Shown here one piece after another: positions 18,855 to 28,162 of a stretch of DNA of 64,000 nt. The stretch is taken from assembly GCF_002117935.1 (NCBI RefSeq), contig NZ_BDJE01000028.1:62001-126000 (forward strand). Direction: 5' to 3'. The stretch's first letter is position 1. Every line of letters starts with the position of its first letter. The stretch comes from Nocardioides sp. PD653-B2. GTDB taxonomy: Bacteria; Actinomycetota; Actinomycetes; Propionibacteriales; Nocardioidaceae. Below the pieces are notes generated by a model, which searched no databases, was not told the origin of the DNA, and saw only the letters and a list, made by a program, of their open reading frames with translations. Position numbers and translations under genes: made by a program.

Positions 18855-19882
18855 GGGTGCACCGCGGGTCGCCAGCCCAGCGCCGGGCCGAGGGCGGATG
18901 CGATGTCGGTGAGGATCTGCACGTAGTCGTCGTGCCCGAAGGAGAACGGCAGCGCGAACGCCACCTCGTCGATCTCGCGGAACGCCGCGTGGGCGTACAG
19001 CTGCTCGGCGATCTGGGCGGAGCTGCCGATCAGGTCCGGGGAGAACATCATCCGGGCCGGGCCCTGCGGCTCCGCGGTGCGCGGTAGGCGGGACTCGACG
19101 TACGCCACGTACTTGGCGCGCTGCTCGGCGGTCGCGGAGTCGGTGGGGATGACCACGAGGCCCTGAGACACCCGGGCCGCGTCGCCGTCGGCGTGGTGGG
19201 CCCGGAAGGTCCGCACGTGGCCGAGCTGGATGTCGGCGAAGTCCGTCGGCCCGCCCTCCTCGGCCTTCACGACGCTGCTGGTGAGGAAGTTCAACCCCTG
19301 CTCGCCGGTCCACTGCGCGGAGCGGGTGCTCGCCCCGCCGTACCAGATCCGGGACGCGAGGCCGGGCGAGTGCGGCTCGACCCGCTCGGAGAAGACCTCG
19401 ATCCCGGCGGTGCCCTGGAAGGGGGAGGCGGGTTCGCCTCGCACGAACGACAGCAGCCGCTCGATGCGGGCGTAGGAGAAGTCCTCGACGTCGGCGGTGT
19501 CGGGGTAGAGCGCCTCCTTGACGTCGTCCCACCGCATGGGCGGCCCGACGCTGAGTCCCGGGTTGAGGCGGCCGCCGGACAGCAGGTCGACCGTGGCGAG
19601 GTCCTCGGCGAGCCGGAGCGGGTTCTCCCAGCCGACCGGGGTCACCGCGGTCCCCAGCTCGATCCGGCTGGTGCGCTGGCTGGCCGCCGCGAGGACGGCC
19701 ACCGGCGACGAGATGCCGTACTGCAGATGCCGGTGGCGCAGCCAGGCGCTGTCGAAGCCCAGCTGCTCGCCGAGCTCGATGATCGCCAGCGTGGACTCGT
19801 GGCCGGGGGCCGGGTCGGCCCCGTCGAACAGGCCGATCGTCAGGAAGCCGAGCCGGCGCAGCGGCGTCGAGGGGTCGGGCAC
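18851..19882 (-). CDS. LLM-class (luciferase-like) flavin-dependent oxidoreductase
   Basis: 343 residues from a GTG with GAGGAG upstream. The bacterial luciferase-like TIM barrel is recognisable from HESTLAIIELGEQLGFDSAW, RIELGTAVTPVGWENPLRLAE and DLLSGGRLNPGLSVG, followed by IWYGG and DLIGSSAQIAEQL. These enzymes use FMNH2 or F420 for monooxygenase or reductase reactions; which cofactor is used is not visible. It is translationally coupled (ATGA) to the SDR gene downstream, so the pair may act on the same compound. It lies 10 bp after the CoA-transferase beta subunit in the same direction. Confidence 0.88.
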   Translation of the reverse strand: MPDPSTPLRRLGFLTIGLFDGADPAPGHESTLAIIELGEQLGFDSAWLRHRHLQYGISSPVAVLAAASQRTSRIELGTAVTPVGWENPLRLAEDLATVDLLSGGRLNPGLSVGPPMRWDDVKEALYPDTADVEDFSYARIERLLSFVRGEPASPFQGTAGIEVFSERVEPHSPGLASRIWYGGASTRSAQWTGEQGLNFLTSSVVKAEEGGPTDFADIQLGHVRTFRAHHADGDAARVSQGLVVIPTDSATAEQRAKYVAYVESRLPRTAEPQGPARMMFSPDLIGSSAQIAEQLYAHAAFREIDEVAFALPFSFGHDDYVQILTDIASALGPALGWRPAVHP

Positions 19883-19891
19883 GGTGTCTCC

Positions 19892-20518
19892 TCAGACGAG
19901 CTCGGGCTCGGTCTTCTCGCGGACCTCGTCCTCGGTCACGCCCGGGGCGAGCTCGACCAGGCGGAGTCCGTCGGGGGTCACGTCGATCACGCACAGGTCC
20001 GTGATGATCCGTTGCACACAGCCGCGGCCCGTGTAGGGAAGGGAGCACTCGTCCACGATCTTGTACGACCCGTCCCGGGCGACGTGCTCCATCAGCACGA
20101 TGACCCGCTTCGCGCCGTTCACGAGGTCCATCGCCCCGCCCATCCCCTTGACCATCTTGCCGGGGATCATCCAGTTCGCGATGTCACCGTCCTTGCTGAC
20201 CTGCATCGCACCCAGGATCGCGGCGTCGATCTTCCCGCCCCGGATCATCCCGAACGACGTGGCCGAGTCGAAGATGGACGCTCCCGGCCGCAGCGTCACG
20301 GTCTCCTTGCCGGCGTTGATCAGGTCCGGGTCGACCTCGTCCTCGGTCGGGTAGGCACCCGTGCCGAGCACTCCGTTCTCCGACTGCAGCACCAGCTCCA
20401 CACCCTCGGGCACGTAGTTGGGCACCAGCGTCGGCAGCCCGATGCCGAGGTTCACGTACGACCCGTCGACCAGCTCCGAGGCCGCCCGGGCGGCCATCTC
20501 CTCCCGCGACCAGCTCAT
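19892..20518 (-). CDS. scoB: 3-oxoacid/acyl CoA-transferase subunit B
   Basis: 208 residues; the ATG overlaps the stop of subunit A (ATGA). The SENGVLG motif contains Glu47, the residue that forms the covalent thioester with CoA in class I CoA-transferases. [11 protein letters not shown] and [15 protein letters not shown] are further family stretches. With subunit A it moves CoA between succinyl-CoA and a 3-oxoacid, typically acetoacetate or 3-oxoadipate. The pair alone does not separate ScoAB from PcaIJ, and no other beta-ketoadipate genes are present here. Cytosolic heteromer. Confidence 0.9.
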   Translation of the reverse strand: MSWSREEMAARAASELVDGSYVNLGIGLPTLVPNYVPEGVELVLQSENGVLGTGAYPTEDEVDPDLINAGKETVTLRPGASIFDSATSFGMIRGGKIDAAILGAMQVSKDGDIANWMIPGKMVKGMGGAMDLVNGAKRVIVLMEHVARDGSYKIVDECSLPYTGRGCVQRIITDLCVIDVTPDGLRLVELAPGVTEDEVREKTEPELV

Positions 20519-21288
20519 GCCCGCTCCCTCACGGTCCGCTTCTCGATCCGCTTGTCCGCGGCCTGCTCCGGGGTCAGGGCGACCACCCGGTGCACGAACA
20601 CCCCCGGGGTGTGCACCTGCGCCGGAGGGATCTCGCCGGGCTCGACCAGCTCCTCGACCTCCGCGACCGTGACCCGCCCGCACATCGCGGCCAGGTTGTT
20701 GAAGTTGCCCGCCGACGCCCGGTAGACGAGGTTGCCGTGCCGGTCGCCCTTCCAGGCCCGCACCAGCCCGAAGTCCGCCACGATCGCGTGCTCGAGCACG
20801 AACTCCTTCGGGCCCTCCGCGGTCTCGAACGTCTGGGTCTGCTTGGCCGGCGACGACACCACCACGTTGCCCGCGTCGTCGTACCTCCACGGCAGGCCAC
20901 CCTCGGCGACCTGGGTGCCGGCCCCGGTCGCGGTGAAGAACGCCGCGATCCCCGTGCCACCTGCCCGCATCCGCTCCGCCAGCGTGCCCTGCGGGGTCAG
21001 CTCGACCTCCAGCTCCCCGGCCAGGTACTGCCGCGCGAACTCCTTGTTCTCCCCCACGTACGACGACACCATCCGCCGGATCCGCTTCTGCGCCAGCAGC
21101 AGCCCCAGACCCCAGTCGTCGACACCACAGTTGTTCGACACCGCCTCCAGGTCCGTCGTCCCCGCCTCGAGGAGGGCCTGGATCAGGACCGAGGGAATGC
21201 CGCACAGACCGAAGCCGCCGACCGACAGCGTCGCACCGTCCGGGATGTCTGCCACCGCCTGCGCAGCAGAGGCCACCACCTTGTCCAC
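20515..21288 (-). CDS. scoA: 3-oxoacid/acyl CoA-transferase subunit A
   Basis: 257 residues from a GTG with AGGAGGA just upstream. [20 protein letters not shown] near the N-terminus is the CoA-binding glycine loop of subunit A, and [15 protein letters not shown] and [19 protein letters not shown] are diagnostic family segments. It pairs with the overlapping scoB and starts the leftward scoA-scoB-LLM-SDR run. It is divergent from the ArsA-type ATPase pair, with 73 bp between. The operon suggests use of ketone-type or aromatic-derived acids; the actual substrate is open. Confidence 0.9.
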   Translation of the reverse strand: MDKVVASAAQAVADIPDGATLSVGGFGLCGIPSVLIQALLEAGTTDLEAVSNNCGVDDWGLGLLLAQKRIRRMVSSYVGENKEFARQYLAGELEVELTPQGTLAERMRAGGTGIAAFFTATGAGTQVAEGGLPWRYDDAGNVVVSSPAKQTQTFETAEGPKEFVLEHAIVADFGLVRAWKGDRHGNLVYRASAGNFNNLAAMCGRVTVAEVEELVEPGEIPPAQVHTPGVFVHRVVALTPEQAADKRIEKRTVRERA

Positions 21289-21349
21289 GTCATCTCCTCC
21301 TCGCTGTGACTCGGGTCTCGTTGATCCTAGGACCCGGCGACCGGTCGCC

Positions 21350-21355
21350 TAGGCT
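21350..21355 (+). promoter_or_regulatory. -10 element of the ArsA-like ATPase pair, leaderless
   Basis: TAGGCT is followed by six bases and the ATG at 21362, so the transcript should begin at the start codon. No ribosome binding site lies between them. Confidence 0.45.
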
Positions 21356-21361
21356 CGCACC

Positions 21362-22378
21362 ATGTCCGCTCCCGACGCCCAGCACGACTGGCCCCGGGTG
21401 CGCCTGCACGTCGTGACGGGCAAGGGCGGCACCGGCAAGTCGACCGTCGCGGCCGCGCTCGCGCTGGCGCTCGCCTCGCAGGGCCGCAACGTCCTGCTCT
21501 GCGAGGTCGAGGGCCGCCAGGGCATCGCCCGGATGTTCGACGTCGACCCGCTGCCGTACGAGGAGCGCCGGATCGCCACCGGCCTGCGCCGCGACGACAA
21601 GCCCCCGGGCGTGGTGCACGCGCTGCACATCGACCCGGAGTCGGCGCTGCTCGAGTACCTCGCCATGTACTACAAGCTCGGCCGCGCCGGCCGCGCGCTC
21701 GACCGGTTCGGCGTGATCGAGTTCGCCACCACCATCGCGCCCGGGGTGCGCGACGTGCTGCTGACCGGCAAGGTGTTCGAGGCCGTGCAGCGCAACAGCC
21801 GCAACAAGCACGCCATGCGGTACGACGCGGTCGTGCTCGACGCGCCGCCGACCGGGCGGATCACGCAGTTCCTCAACGTCAATAACGAGCTGGCCGGGCT
21901 CGCCAAGGTCGGCCCGATCAAGAGCCAGGCCGACACCGTGATGACCCTCTTCCGGTCGCCGCGGACCGCCGTCCACCTGGTCACGGTCCTCGAGGAGATG
22001 CCGGTGCAGGAGACCGTCGACGGGATCGACGAGCTCCGCCAGGCGCAGCTGCCCGTGGGCGGGGTCATCGTCAACCTGGTCCGCCCCCGAGACATCGGCG
22101 CCGCCGACCTCGAGGCGGCCCGGGCCGGGCGTCTGGATGCCGGACGTCTGGAGGCCGACCTGAAGGAGGCCGGCGTGGATGTCAGCGCCGACCTGGTCGA
22201 CGGCCTGCTCGCCGAGGCGCGCGACCACGCCGAGCGGCGCGCCCTCGAGGACGCCCAGCGCGAGATCGTGGACGGTCTGGGGGTGCCGTCGTACGAGCTG
22301 CCGCGACTGCCGGGCGGCGTCGACCTGGGCGGCCTGTACGACCTCGCCGGCGAGCTGGTGCGACAGGGCATGGCATGA
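21362..22378 (+). CDS. ArsA/GET3-type P-loop ATPase, first of pair (Rv3679-like)
   Basis: 338 residues. The deviant Walker A GKGGTGKST lies at about 20-28 (VVTGKGGTGKSTVAA), with VVLDAPPTG as switch region and VIVNLVRPRD as the A-loop equivalent. This is the SIMIBI ArsA/GET3 class, which forms nucleotide-gated dimers. Next to whiB4 and ponA2 it corresponds to Rv3679 of M. tuberculosis, where the pair has been linked to stress tolerance. No arsenite pump is nearby, so an arsenic role is unlikely. It overlaps the second ATPase by 4 bp (ATGA), suggesting a heteromeric complex. Confidence 0.88.
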   Translation: MSAPDAQHDWPRVRLHVVTGKGGTGKSTVAAALALALASQGRNVLLCEVEGRQGIARMFDVDPLPYEERRIATGLRRDDKPPGVVHALHIDPESALLEYLAMYYKLGRAGRALDRFGVIEFATTIAPGVRDVLLTGKVFEAVQRNSRNKHAMRYDAVVLDAPPTGRITQFLNVNNELAGLAKVGPIKSQADTVMTLFRSPRTAVHLVTVLEEMPVQETVDGIDELRQAQLPVGGVIVNLVRPRDIGAADLEAARAGRLDAGRLEADLKEAGVDVSADLVDGLLAEARDHAERRALEDAQREIVDGLGVPSYELPRLPGGVDLGGLYDLAGELVRQGMA

Positions 22379-23601
22379 GCGGCCCCAGCCTGGGCGCCGG
22401 CCGGAGCACCAGCCGGAGCCGCACCCGCGTCGGACCGCTCGCGACCAGCAACGGCCCGGCCCCGGACATGGACATCGACGCACTGCTCGACGACCGCAGC
22501 ACCGGCATCATCGTCTGCTGCGGCTCGGGCGGTGTCGGCAAGACCACCGCCTCCGCCGCCCTCGCGCTGCGCGCCGCCGAGCGCGGCCGCAAGGTCGTCG
22601 TGCTCACCATCGACCCGGCCCGCCGGCTGGCGCAGGCGATGGGGATCGAGACGCTCGACAACACCCCACGGCCGGTCGTCGGGCTGCGCACCAACGCCAA
22701 GGGCAACCGGCGCGGCGGCAGCCTCGACGCGATGATGCTCGACATGAAGCGCACCTTCGACGAGGTGGTCGAGAGCCAGGCGACCCCGGAGAAGGCGAAG
22801 CAGATCCTGGAGAACCCCTTCTACATCGCGCTGTCGAGCTCCTTCGCGGGCACACAGGAGTACATGGCGATGGAGAAGCTCGGCCAGATCCACGCGGACG
22901 CGCAGCGCGACGGCACCTACGACCTGATCGTGGTGGACACCCCGCCGTCCCGGTCGGCGCTGGACTTCCTCGACGCGCCGGAGCGGCTCTCGAGCTTCCT
23001 CGACGGCCGCTTCATCCGGCTGTTGCTGACGCCCGCGAAGGGTCCGGCCCGGTTGATGACGGCCGGTCTCGGGATCATCACCGGGGCGTTGAACAAGATC
23101 CTCGGGGCGCAGGTGCTGACCGACATGCAGACCTTCGTGGCGGCGTTCGACACCCTCTTCGGCGGCTTCCGGCAGCGGGCGCAGAAGACGTTCGAGCTGC
23201 TCCAGGCCGACGGGACGGCGTTCCTCGTGGTCGCCGCGCCGGAGCCGGACGCGCTGCGCGAGGCGGCGTACTTCGTCGAGCGGCTGGGTGAGGACGACAT
23301 GCCGCTCGCCGGCCTGATCGTGAACCGGGCCGCGCCGGCGCCCCAGGGCACGCTGTCGGCGGACGAGGCGATGGCGGCCTCGACGCGGCTGCGCAAGGCG
23401 AGTCCGGGGTCGCTGACGGCCGGCCTGTTGCGGCTGCACGCCGACCAGACCCGGATCGTCGAGCGCGAGGCGCTCCTGCGCGAGCGGTTCGCCGCGGCAC
23501 ACCCGCAGGTGCCCACGGCCGTGGTCCCGGCCCTGCCCGGCGACGTGCACGACCTCGCGGGCCTGCGCCGCGTCGGTGACCTGCTGGCGGAGACGCGCTA
23601 G
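22375..23601 (+). CDS. ArsA/GET3-type P-loop ATPase, second of pair (Rv3680-like)
   Basis: 408 residues. After a basic N-terminal extension (about 45 residues) comes GSGGVGKTT, then TIDPARRLAQAMGIE, a typical GET3/ArsA signature, and VVDTPPSRSALDFLDAPERL. The C-terminal half holds LIVNRAAPAPQG and a DVHDLAGLRRVGDLL ending. It matches Rv3680 in order and overlap with its partner. A cytosolic ATPase, possibly forming an asymmetric dimer with the preceding protein; its client is unknown. It converges with whiB4. Confidence 0.88.
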   Translation: MSGPSLGAGRSTSRSRTRVGPLATSNGPAPDMDIDALLDDRSTGIIVCCGSGGVGKTTASAALALRAAERGRKVVVLTIDPARRLAQAMGIETLDNTPRPVVGLRTNAKGNRRGGSLDAMMLDMKRTFDEVVESQATPEKAKQILENPFYIALSSSFAGTQEYMAMEKLGQIHADAQRDGTYDLIVVDTPPSRSALDFLDAPERLSSFLDGRFIRLLLTPAKGPARLMTAGLGIITGALNKILGAQVLTDMQTFVAAFDTLFGGFRQRAQKTFELLQADGTAFLVVAAPEPDALREAAYFVERLGEDDMPLAGLIVNRAAPAPQGTLSADEAMAASTRLRKASPGSLTAGLLRLHADQTRIVEREALLRERFAAAHPQVPTAVVPALPGDVHDLAGLRRVGDLLAETR

Positions 23602-23643
23602 CGGATCCGCCGATGGTGGTCGACGACCGCGACGCCGAGATCG

Positions 23644-23937
23644 CTAGACGCTGACCTTCACGGTCTCGGTCGAGCCCTGCTCGCGCGCCGTCTCGAGCAC
23701 CGCGCGCCAGGACGCGGTCGGCCGGCGACGCAGCAACGCCCGGCGCTCCCGCTCCGTCATGCCCCCCCAGACACCCCACTCGATCTGGTTGTCGAGCGCC
23801 TCAGCGAGACACTCGGTGCGCACCGGGCACCCGGCGCAGAGCTGCTTCGCCTTGTTCTGCTCTGCCCCACGGACGAACAACTGATCCGGTTGCGCCTGGC
23901 GGCATGCTGCCGCGGGCGCCCAATCTTCAACCCACAT
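23644..23937 (-). CDS. whiB4: WhiB-family iron-sulfur regulator (WhiB4 position)
   Basis: 97 residues from the ATG giving MWVEDWAPAAACRQAQPDQL; a longer reading would extend into the promoter region. Cys12, Cys34, Cys37 and Cys43 make the C-x21-C-x2-C-x5-C cluster that binds 4Fe-4S, followed by the G-V-W-G-G turn (residues 55-59) and a basic C-terminal DNA-binding tail. Wbl proteins sense O2 and NO and bind sigma factor region 4. Its place between the ArsA pair and ponA2 is that of WhiB4 (Rv3681c), a redox regulator. It is divergent from ponA2 across a region with two inverted repeats. Confidence 0.9.
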   Translation of the reverse strand: MWVEDWAPAAACRQAQPDQLFVRGAEQNKAKQLCAGCPVRTECLAEALDNQIEWGVWGGMTERERRALLRRRPTASWRAVLETAREQGSTETVKVSV

Positions 23938-24065
23938 GACGATGTCCCCACATCTATTCCGAGATAGGTGCGCGTCCCCATGACGCCTACCTGGGATGTA
24001 TCCCCTCAAGATGAAAGGTAAAGAATTCATGAGAGCGTGAACAGACACCATCTACCCAGTCGGCA

Positions 24066-24096
24066 TAGTCCGAACGGACTAGTCATAAATGACTAG
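24066..24096. promoter_or_regulatory. Two adjoining inverted repeats between whiB4 and ponA2
   Basis: TAGTCCG-AA-CGGACTA (24066-24081) and CTAGTCAT-AA-ATGACTAG (24079-24096) are perfect inverted repeats with 7- and 8-bp arms, each with an AA centre, sharing the ACTAG junction. They stand out in a locally AT-rich 199-bp intergenic region and lie 41 bp before the ponA2 ATG. They look like operator sites for one or two dimeric regulators. TAGGAC (24094-24099) at their edge could be the ponA2 -10. Confidence 0.55.
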
Positions 24097-24136
24097 GACT
24101 GGGTCAGGGTTCAGCCGCTCCCGTACTCTGGAGAGC

Positions 24137-26533
24137 ATGTCCGAGCCGCGTGATGACCGCCTGCCTGCCTCCCGGGTGGCCTCCCATCTGGTCGTGATGG
24201 TGACGGTCGCCGCAGTCATGGGAGTCGTCGTCGCCGGCCTGGCGATCCCGTTCGCCGGCCTCCTCGGCATCGGCGCCCGCAACGTCGCCGAGACGATGGA
24301 CAACCTGCCGGCCGAGCTCGAGACCGAGGCGCTGCCCCAGAAGACCAAGATCCTCGACGCCGACGGCAACACGATCGCGACGCTCTACGACGAGAACCGG
24401 GTCAACGTCTCGCTGGACCAGATCTCGCGGACCATGGTCAAGGCGATCGTCGCGATCGAGGACTACCGCTTCTACGAGCACGGCGCCCTCGACCTCAAGG
24501 GCACCCTGCGCGCGCTCATCACCAACCAGGCCAGCAACGGCGTGGTCCAGGGTGGCTCGTCGATCACCCAGCAGATGGTCAAGCTGACCCTGCTCAGCCA
24601 GGCCAAGACGAAGGCCGAGCGCGCGGAGGCGACCGACGACACCTACGCCCGCAAGCTGCGCGAGCTGCGCTACGCGATCGCCTTCGAGCAGAACCACACG
24701 AAGGACTGGATCCTCGAGCGCTACCTCAACATCGCCTACTTCGGTGACGGCACGTACGGCGTCCAGTCGGCGGCCCGCCACTACTTCGGCGTCAACGCCA
24801 AGAACCTCGACCTCCGCCAGTCGGCGATGCTGGCCGGGCTGGTCAAGAACCCGACCGGCTACGACCCGACGAACTCCCCCGACCGTGCGCTCGACCGGCG
24901 CAACGTGGTGCTCGACCGGATGGCCGAGCTGAACGTCATCGGCCGGTCGAAGGCGACCAGGACCAAGAAGACGGGCCTCGGGCTGCACGTCATCCCGGCC
25001 AAGAACGGCTGCCTCTACTCCAGCGCACCCTTCTTCTGCGACTACGCCGTCAGCTGGCTGCTGAACCAGCCGGACCTGGGCGAGACCCGCCAGGAGCGCA
25101 AGCAGAAGCTCAAGACCGCCGGCCTGATCATCCGCACCACCGTCGACATGGCCGACCAGACGGCCGCCGACAACGCGGTCCGCGACCACGTCGACAAGGG
25201 CGACCAGGCGGTCGGCGCGATGGCGATGGTCGAGCCCCGGACGGGCTACGTGAGGGCCATCGCCCAGTCCCGGCCGATGGGTCGCGTCGAGACGGACGGC
25301 GAGACGTTCCTGAACTACAGCGTGCCCACCAAGTACGGCGACTCCGCCGGCTTCCAGGCCGGCTCGACGTTCAAGCCCTTCGTCCTGGCCGCTGCCGTCA
25401 ACGACCACATCCCGCTCACCCAGGTGTTCAACGCCCCGGAGTCGATGACGATCCCGCAGGCCGACTTCGAGAACTGCCCGGGCCAGCCGGCCTTCGCCGG
25501 CGAGTGGGAGGTCGCGACCTCGACCTCGTCGGGCCCGATGGACATCTACCGCGGCACCCGCGAGTCGGTGAACACCTTCTACGCGATGCTCGAGCGCGAG
25601 ACCGGCGTGTGCGAGCCCTTCAAGATCGCCAAGGCGCTCGGCGTCGAGCTGACAGACCCGAAGGGCGACTCCCACGGCTACGGCGCCGAGCGGGTCCCGA
25701 CCTTCACGCTCGGCATCGCCAATGCCAGCCCGCTCGAGATGGCCGAGGCCTACGCGACCTTCGCCGGCCGCGGTCTCCACTGCGACTCCCAGCCGGTGAC
25801 CGCCATCGACGACGCCGCCGGCAACGTCCTCAAGGAGTACCACCCGTCCTGCCAGCAGGCGCTGCCCGAGGCGACCGCGGACGCGGTCAACGACGTGCTG
25901 CGCGGCGTCCAGGAGCCCGGCGGTTTCGGGTACGAGAACGGTGGCACCAACCTGACCGACCCGGCGACCGGCGCGGTGATCCCGTCCGCCGGCAAGACCG
26001 GCACCACCCAGGACGGCAAGTCGGTGTGGTTCGTGGGCTACACGCCCCAGATCGCCACCGCCGCGATGATCGCGGGTGCGACCAAGGACGGGCAGCGGCC
26101 GATGGAGCTGGCCGGGCAGACCATCCACGGCAACTACATCTACGAGGTCTCCGGGTCCGGCTTCGCCGGCCCGATGTGGGCCCAGGCCATGCACGCGATC
26201 CAGGGCCGCCTCGACGTCGAGGACTTCACGCCGCCCTCCCAGAGCGCGGTCGAGGGCGACCCGACGCTGGTGCCGAGTGTCTCCGGCATGAGCGCCGACG
26301 AAGCCGAGAGCACGCTCGAGGCCGCCGGCTTCAACGCGCTCGACGGCGGCACCACCGCCTCGGCCGCCCCGGCCGGCACCGTCGCCTACACCTCACCCGG
26401 AGGCGGCTCGTACGCCCCGGAGGGCTCGGTGGTCACCTACTACGAGTCGACCGGCACCCCGCCACCGCCCGCGAACACCGGTGGCGGACGCGGCGGCGGC
26501 GGACGTGGCGGAGGCGGCGGCGGCGGCCGCTAG
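24137..26533 (+). CDS. ponA2: Class A penicillin-binding protein PonA2 with PASTA domain
   Basis: 798 residues; ATG with CTGGAGAG upstream. After one membrane anchor (about 18-45) comes the GT51 glycosyltransferase with IEDYRFYEHGALDLKG (catalytic Glu108) and GGSSITQQMVK. The transpeptidase has Ser410-x-x-Lys413 (GSTFKPF), Ser477-Val-Asn479 and Lys620-Thr-Gly. A single PASTA domain (roughly 710-770) and a Gly/Arg-rich tail end the protein. It polymerises and crosslinks peptidoglycan outside the membrane. Position matches Rv3682, where PonA2 helps survival under stress and dormancy. Confidence 0.94.
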   Translation: MSEPRDDRLPASRVASHLVVMVTVAAVMGVVVAGLAIPFAGLLGIGARNVAETMDNLPAELETEALPQKTKILDADGNTIATLYDENRVNVSLDQISRTMVKAIVAIEDYRFYEHGALDLKGTLRALITNQASNGVVQGGSSITQQMVKLTLLSQAKTKAERAEATDDTYARKLRELRYAIAFEQNHTKDWILERYLNIAYFGDGTYGVQSAARHYFGVNAKNLDLRQSAMLAGLVKNPTGYDPTNSPDRALDRRNVVLDRMAELNVIGRSKATRTKKTGLGLHVIPAKNGCLYSSAPFFCDYAVSWLLNQPDLGETRQERKQKLKTAGLIIRTTVDMADQTAADNAVRDHVDKGDQAVGAMAMVEPRTGYVRAIAQSRPMGRVETDGETFLNYSVPTKYGDSAGFQAGSTFKPFVLAAAVNDHIPLTQVFNAPESMTIPQADFENCPGQPAFAGEWEVATSTSSGPMDIYRGTRESVNTFYAMLERETGVCEPFKIAKALGVELTDPKGDSHGYGAERVPTFTLGIANASPLEMAEAYATFAGRGLHCDSQPVTAIDDAAGNVLKEYHPSCQQALPEATADAVNDVLRGVQEPGGFGYENGGTNLTDPATGAVIPSAGKTGTTQDGKSVWFVGYTPQIATAAMIAGATKDGQRPMELAGQTIHGNYIYEVSGSGFAGPMWAQAMHAIQGRLDVEDFTPPSQSAVEGDPTLVPSVSGMSADEAESTLEAAGFNALDGGTTASAAPAGTVAYTSPGGGSYAPEGSVVTYYESTGTPPPPANTGGGRGGGGRGGGGGGGR

Positions 26534-26556
26534 ACCCGCGGCGAGACGCGCGCTGC

Positions 26557-27018
26557 TCAGGAACCGAGCTGCCGGCGCACCTCCGCGGCCACGGCACCCC
26601 CGTCGGCGCGGCCCTTCACCTGAGGCGTCACCATGCCCATGATCTTGCCCATCGCCTTCATGCCCTCACCGGCCGCGCCGGTCTGGGCGATGGCCGAGGT
26701 CACCAGGTCGGCGATCTCCTGGTCGCTGAGCTGCTCCGGCAGGTAGTCGGCGATCACGGCGGCCTCGGCGGTCTCCTTGGCGGCCATCTCGGGGCGGCCA
26801 CCGTCCGCGAACGCGGTCGCGGCCTCGCGGCGCTTCTTCCCCTCGCTCGAGAGCACCCCGATGATGTCGTCGTCGCTGAGCTCGCGGGCCTCCTTGCCGG
26901 CGACCTCCGCGTTGGTGATCGCGGTCAGCACCATTCGCAGGGTGGAGGAGCGCACCTCGTCACGGGCCTTGATGGCGGTGGTGAGGTCGGCGCGCAGACG
27001 GTCCTTCAGGTCACTCAT
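26557..27018 (-). CDS. GatB/YqeY domain protein
   Basis: 153 residues from the ATG giving MSDLKDRLRADLTTAIKARD. The YqeY pattern is clear: RSSTLRMVLTAITNAEV, then EGKKRREAATAFADGGRPE, IADYLPEQLSDQEI, and GKIMGMVTPQVKGRADG at the end, resembling the tRNA-binding tail of GatB. Whether it binds tRNA here is unknown. No strong Shine-Dalgarno is seen. It is convergent with ponA2 and divergent from the metallophosphoesterase. Cytosolic. Confidence 0.88.
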   Translation of the reverse strand: MSDLKDRLRADLTTAIKARDEVRSSTLRMVLTAITNAEVAGKEARELSDDDIIGVLSSEGKKRREAATAFADGGRPEMAAKETAEAAVIADYLPEQLSDQEIADLVTSAIAQTGAAGEGMKAMGKIMGMVTPQVKGRADGGAVAAEVRRQLGS

Positions 27019-27124
27019 GCGCGTACTCGCTTCGCTCCGTGCGCGCATGAGGCACAGGTCGCGCTGTGTTGGACGATTCGCTCGCTCCGCTCGCTCATGT
27101 CGGCCATTGTGGCAGCCTTGCCGC

Positions 27125-28060
27125 ATGACCTCCCTGGCCGCCGCCCGCCGCGGGCTGCTGGGGATCGCCGGAGCCGGAGCGGTCGCCGGCGCCGGGCTCA
27201 CGGCGTACGCGATGGCCGAGGCGCGCGCCTACACGCTGCGGCGGGTCACCGTGCCCGTGCTGGCGCCGGGGAGCCCCGAGCTGCGGGTGCTCCACCTCAG
27301 CGACCTCCACCTGACACCGGGCCAGACCCGCAAGCAGGCGTGGCTGCGCTCCCTGGTCGACCTGAAGCCCGACCTCGTGGTCGACACCGGCGACAACCTC
27401 GCGCACCGGGACTCGGTGCCGGTCGTCCTCGACTGCCTCGGTGACCTGCTCGCCGTGCCGGGCGTCTTCGTGTTCGGCTCGAACGACTACTTCTCGCCGA
27501 CGCTGCGCAACCCGCTCCGCTACCTGCTGCCCGACGACGGCACCCGCCACACCGACGTGCCCCAGCTGCCCTGGCGCGAGCTGCGGCGCGAGCTCGGCGC
27601 CTCCGGCTGGCTCGACCTCACCAACGCCCGGGGGCAGCTCGAGGTGCGTGGGCTGACGATCTCCTTCGCCGGCGTCGACGACCCCCACCTCGGCTACGAC
27701 CGGCTCGAGGACGTCGCCGGCCCGGCCGACCCGGGCGCCGACCTGCGCCTGGGGGTCGCGCACGCGCCGTACCTGCGGGTGCTCGACCGCTTCGCCGCCG
27801 ACGGCTACGACGCCGTGCTCGCCGGGCACACCCACGGCGGCCAGGTGTGCGTCCCGTACGTCGGGGCGCTCACCACCAACTGCGATCTCGAGCCCGCGCG
27901 GGCCAAGGGCCTGCACCGGCACCCGGCGGCGTCGCGGCCCGGCGACCCCGGGTCGGCGTGGCTGCACGTGTCCGCCGGGCTCGGCACCAGCCCGTACGCC
28001 CGGATCCGGGTCGCCTGCCGCCCGGAGGCGACGCTGCTGACGCTGGTCGCCACCGCCTGA
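27125..28060 (+). CDS. Calcineurin-like metallophosphoesterase (Rv3683-like)
   Basis: 311 residues. An N-terminal hydrophobic segment (GLLGIAGAGAVAGAGLTAYAM) probably anchors it. Metal ligands appear in order: LHLSDLHLTPG, DTGDNLAH, FGSNDYFSP (in place of GNHD), GVAHAPYLR and LAGHTHGGQV. The GSND variant is normal for this actinobacterial branch. It hydrolyses an unknown phosphoester. The gene follows ponA2 in mycobacteria too; here the YqeY gene is inserted between them. The ATG at 27125 is chosen because longer frames would overlap the YqeY promoter. Confidence 0.86.
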   Translation: MTSLAAARRGLLGIAGAGAVAGAGLTAYAMAEARAYTLRRVTVPVLAPGSPELRVLHLSDLHLTPGQTRKQAWLRSLVDLKPDLVVDTGDNLAHRDSVPVVLDCLGDLLAVPGVFVFGSNDYFSPTLRNPLRYLLPDDGTRHTDVPQLPWRELRRELGASGWLDLTNARGQLEVRGLTISFAGVDDPHLGYDRLEDVAGPADPGADLRLGVAHAPYLRVLDRFAADGYDAVLAGHTHGGQVCVPYVGALTTNCDLEPARAKGLHRHPAASRPGDPGSAWLHVSAGLGTSPYARIRVACRPEATLLTLVATA

Positions 28061-28162
28061 AACCGGCGGGCCGTCCACGGGCGGAACCCGATTTCGGGGC
28101 TTGTCGGCGCTCGGGTAAGGTTTCCCGTGCTTGGGAGCCGGACCGTGTCCGGGACCAGCGAT

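Noticed and set aside
21362..23601. Arsenite efflux ATPases
   Set aside because: The fold is ArsA/GET3-like, but no arsB, arsC or arsR is adjacent, and the context is that of the Rv3679-Rv3680 pair beside whiB4 and ponA2.
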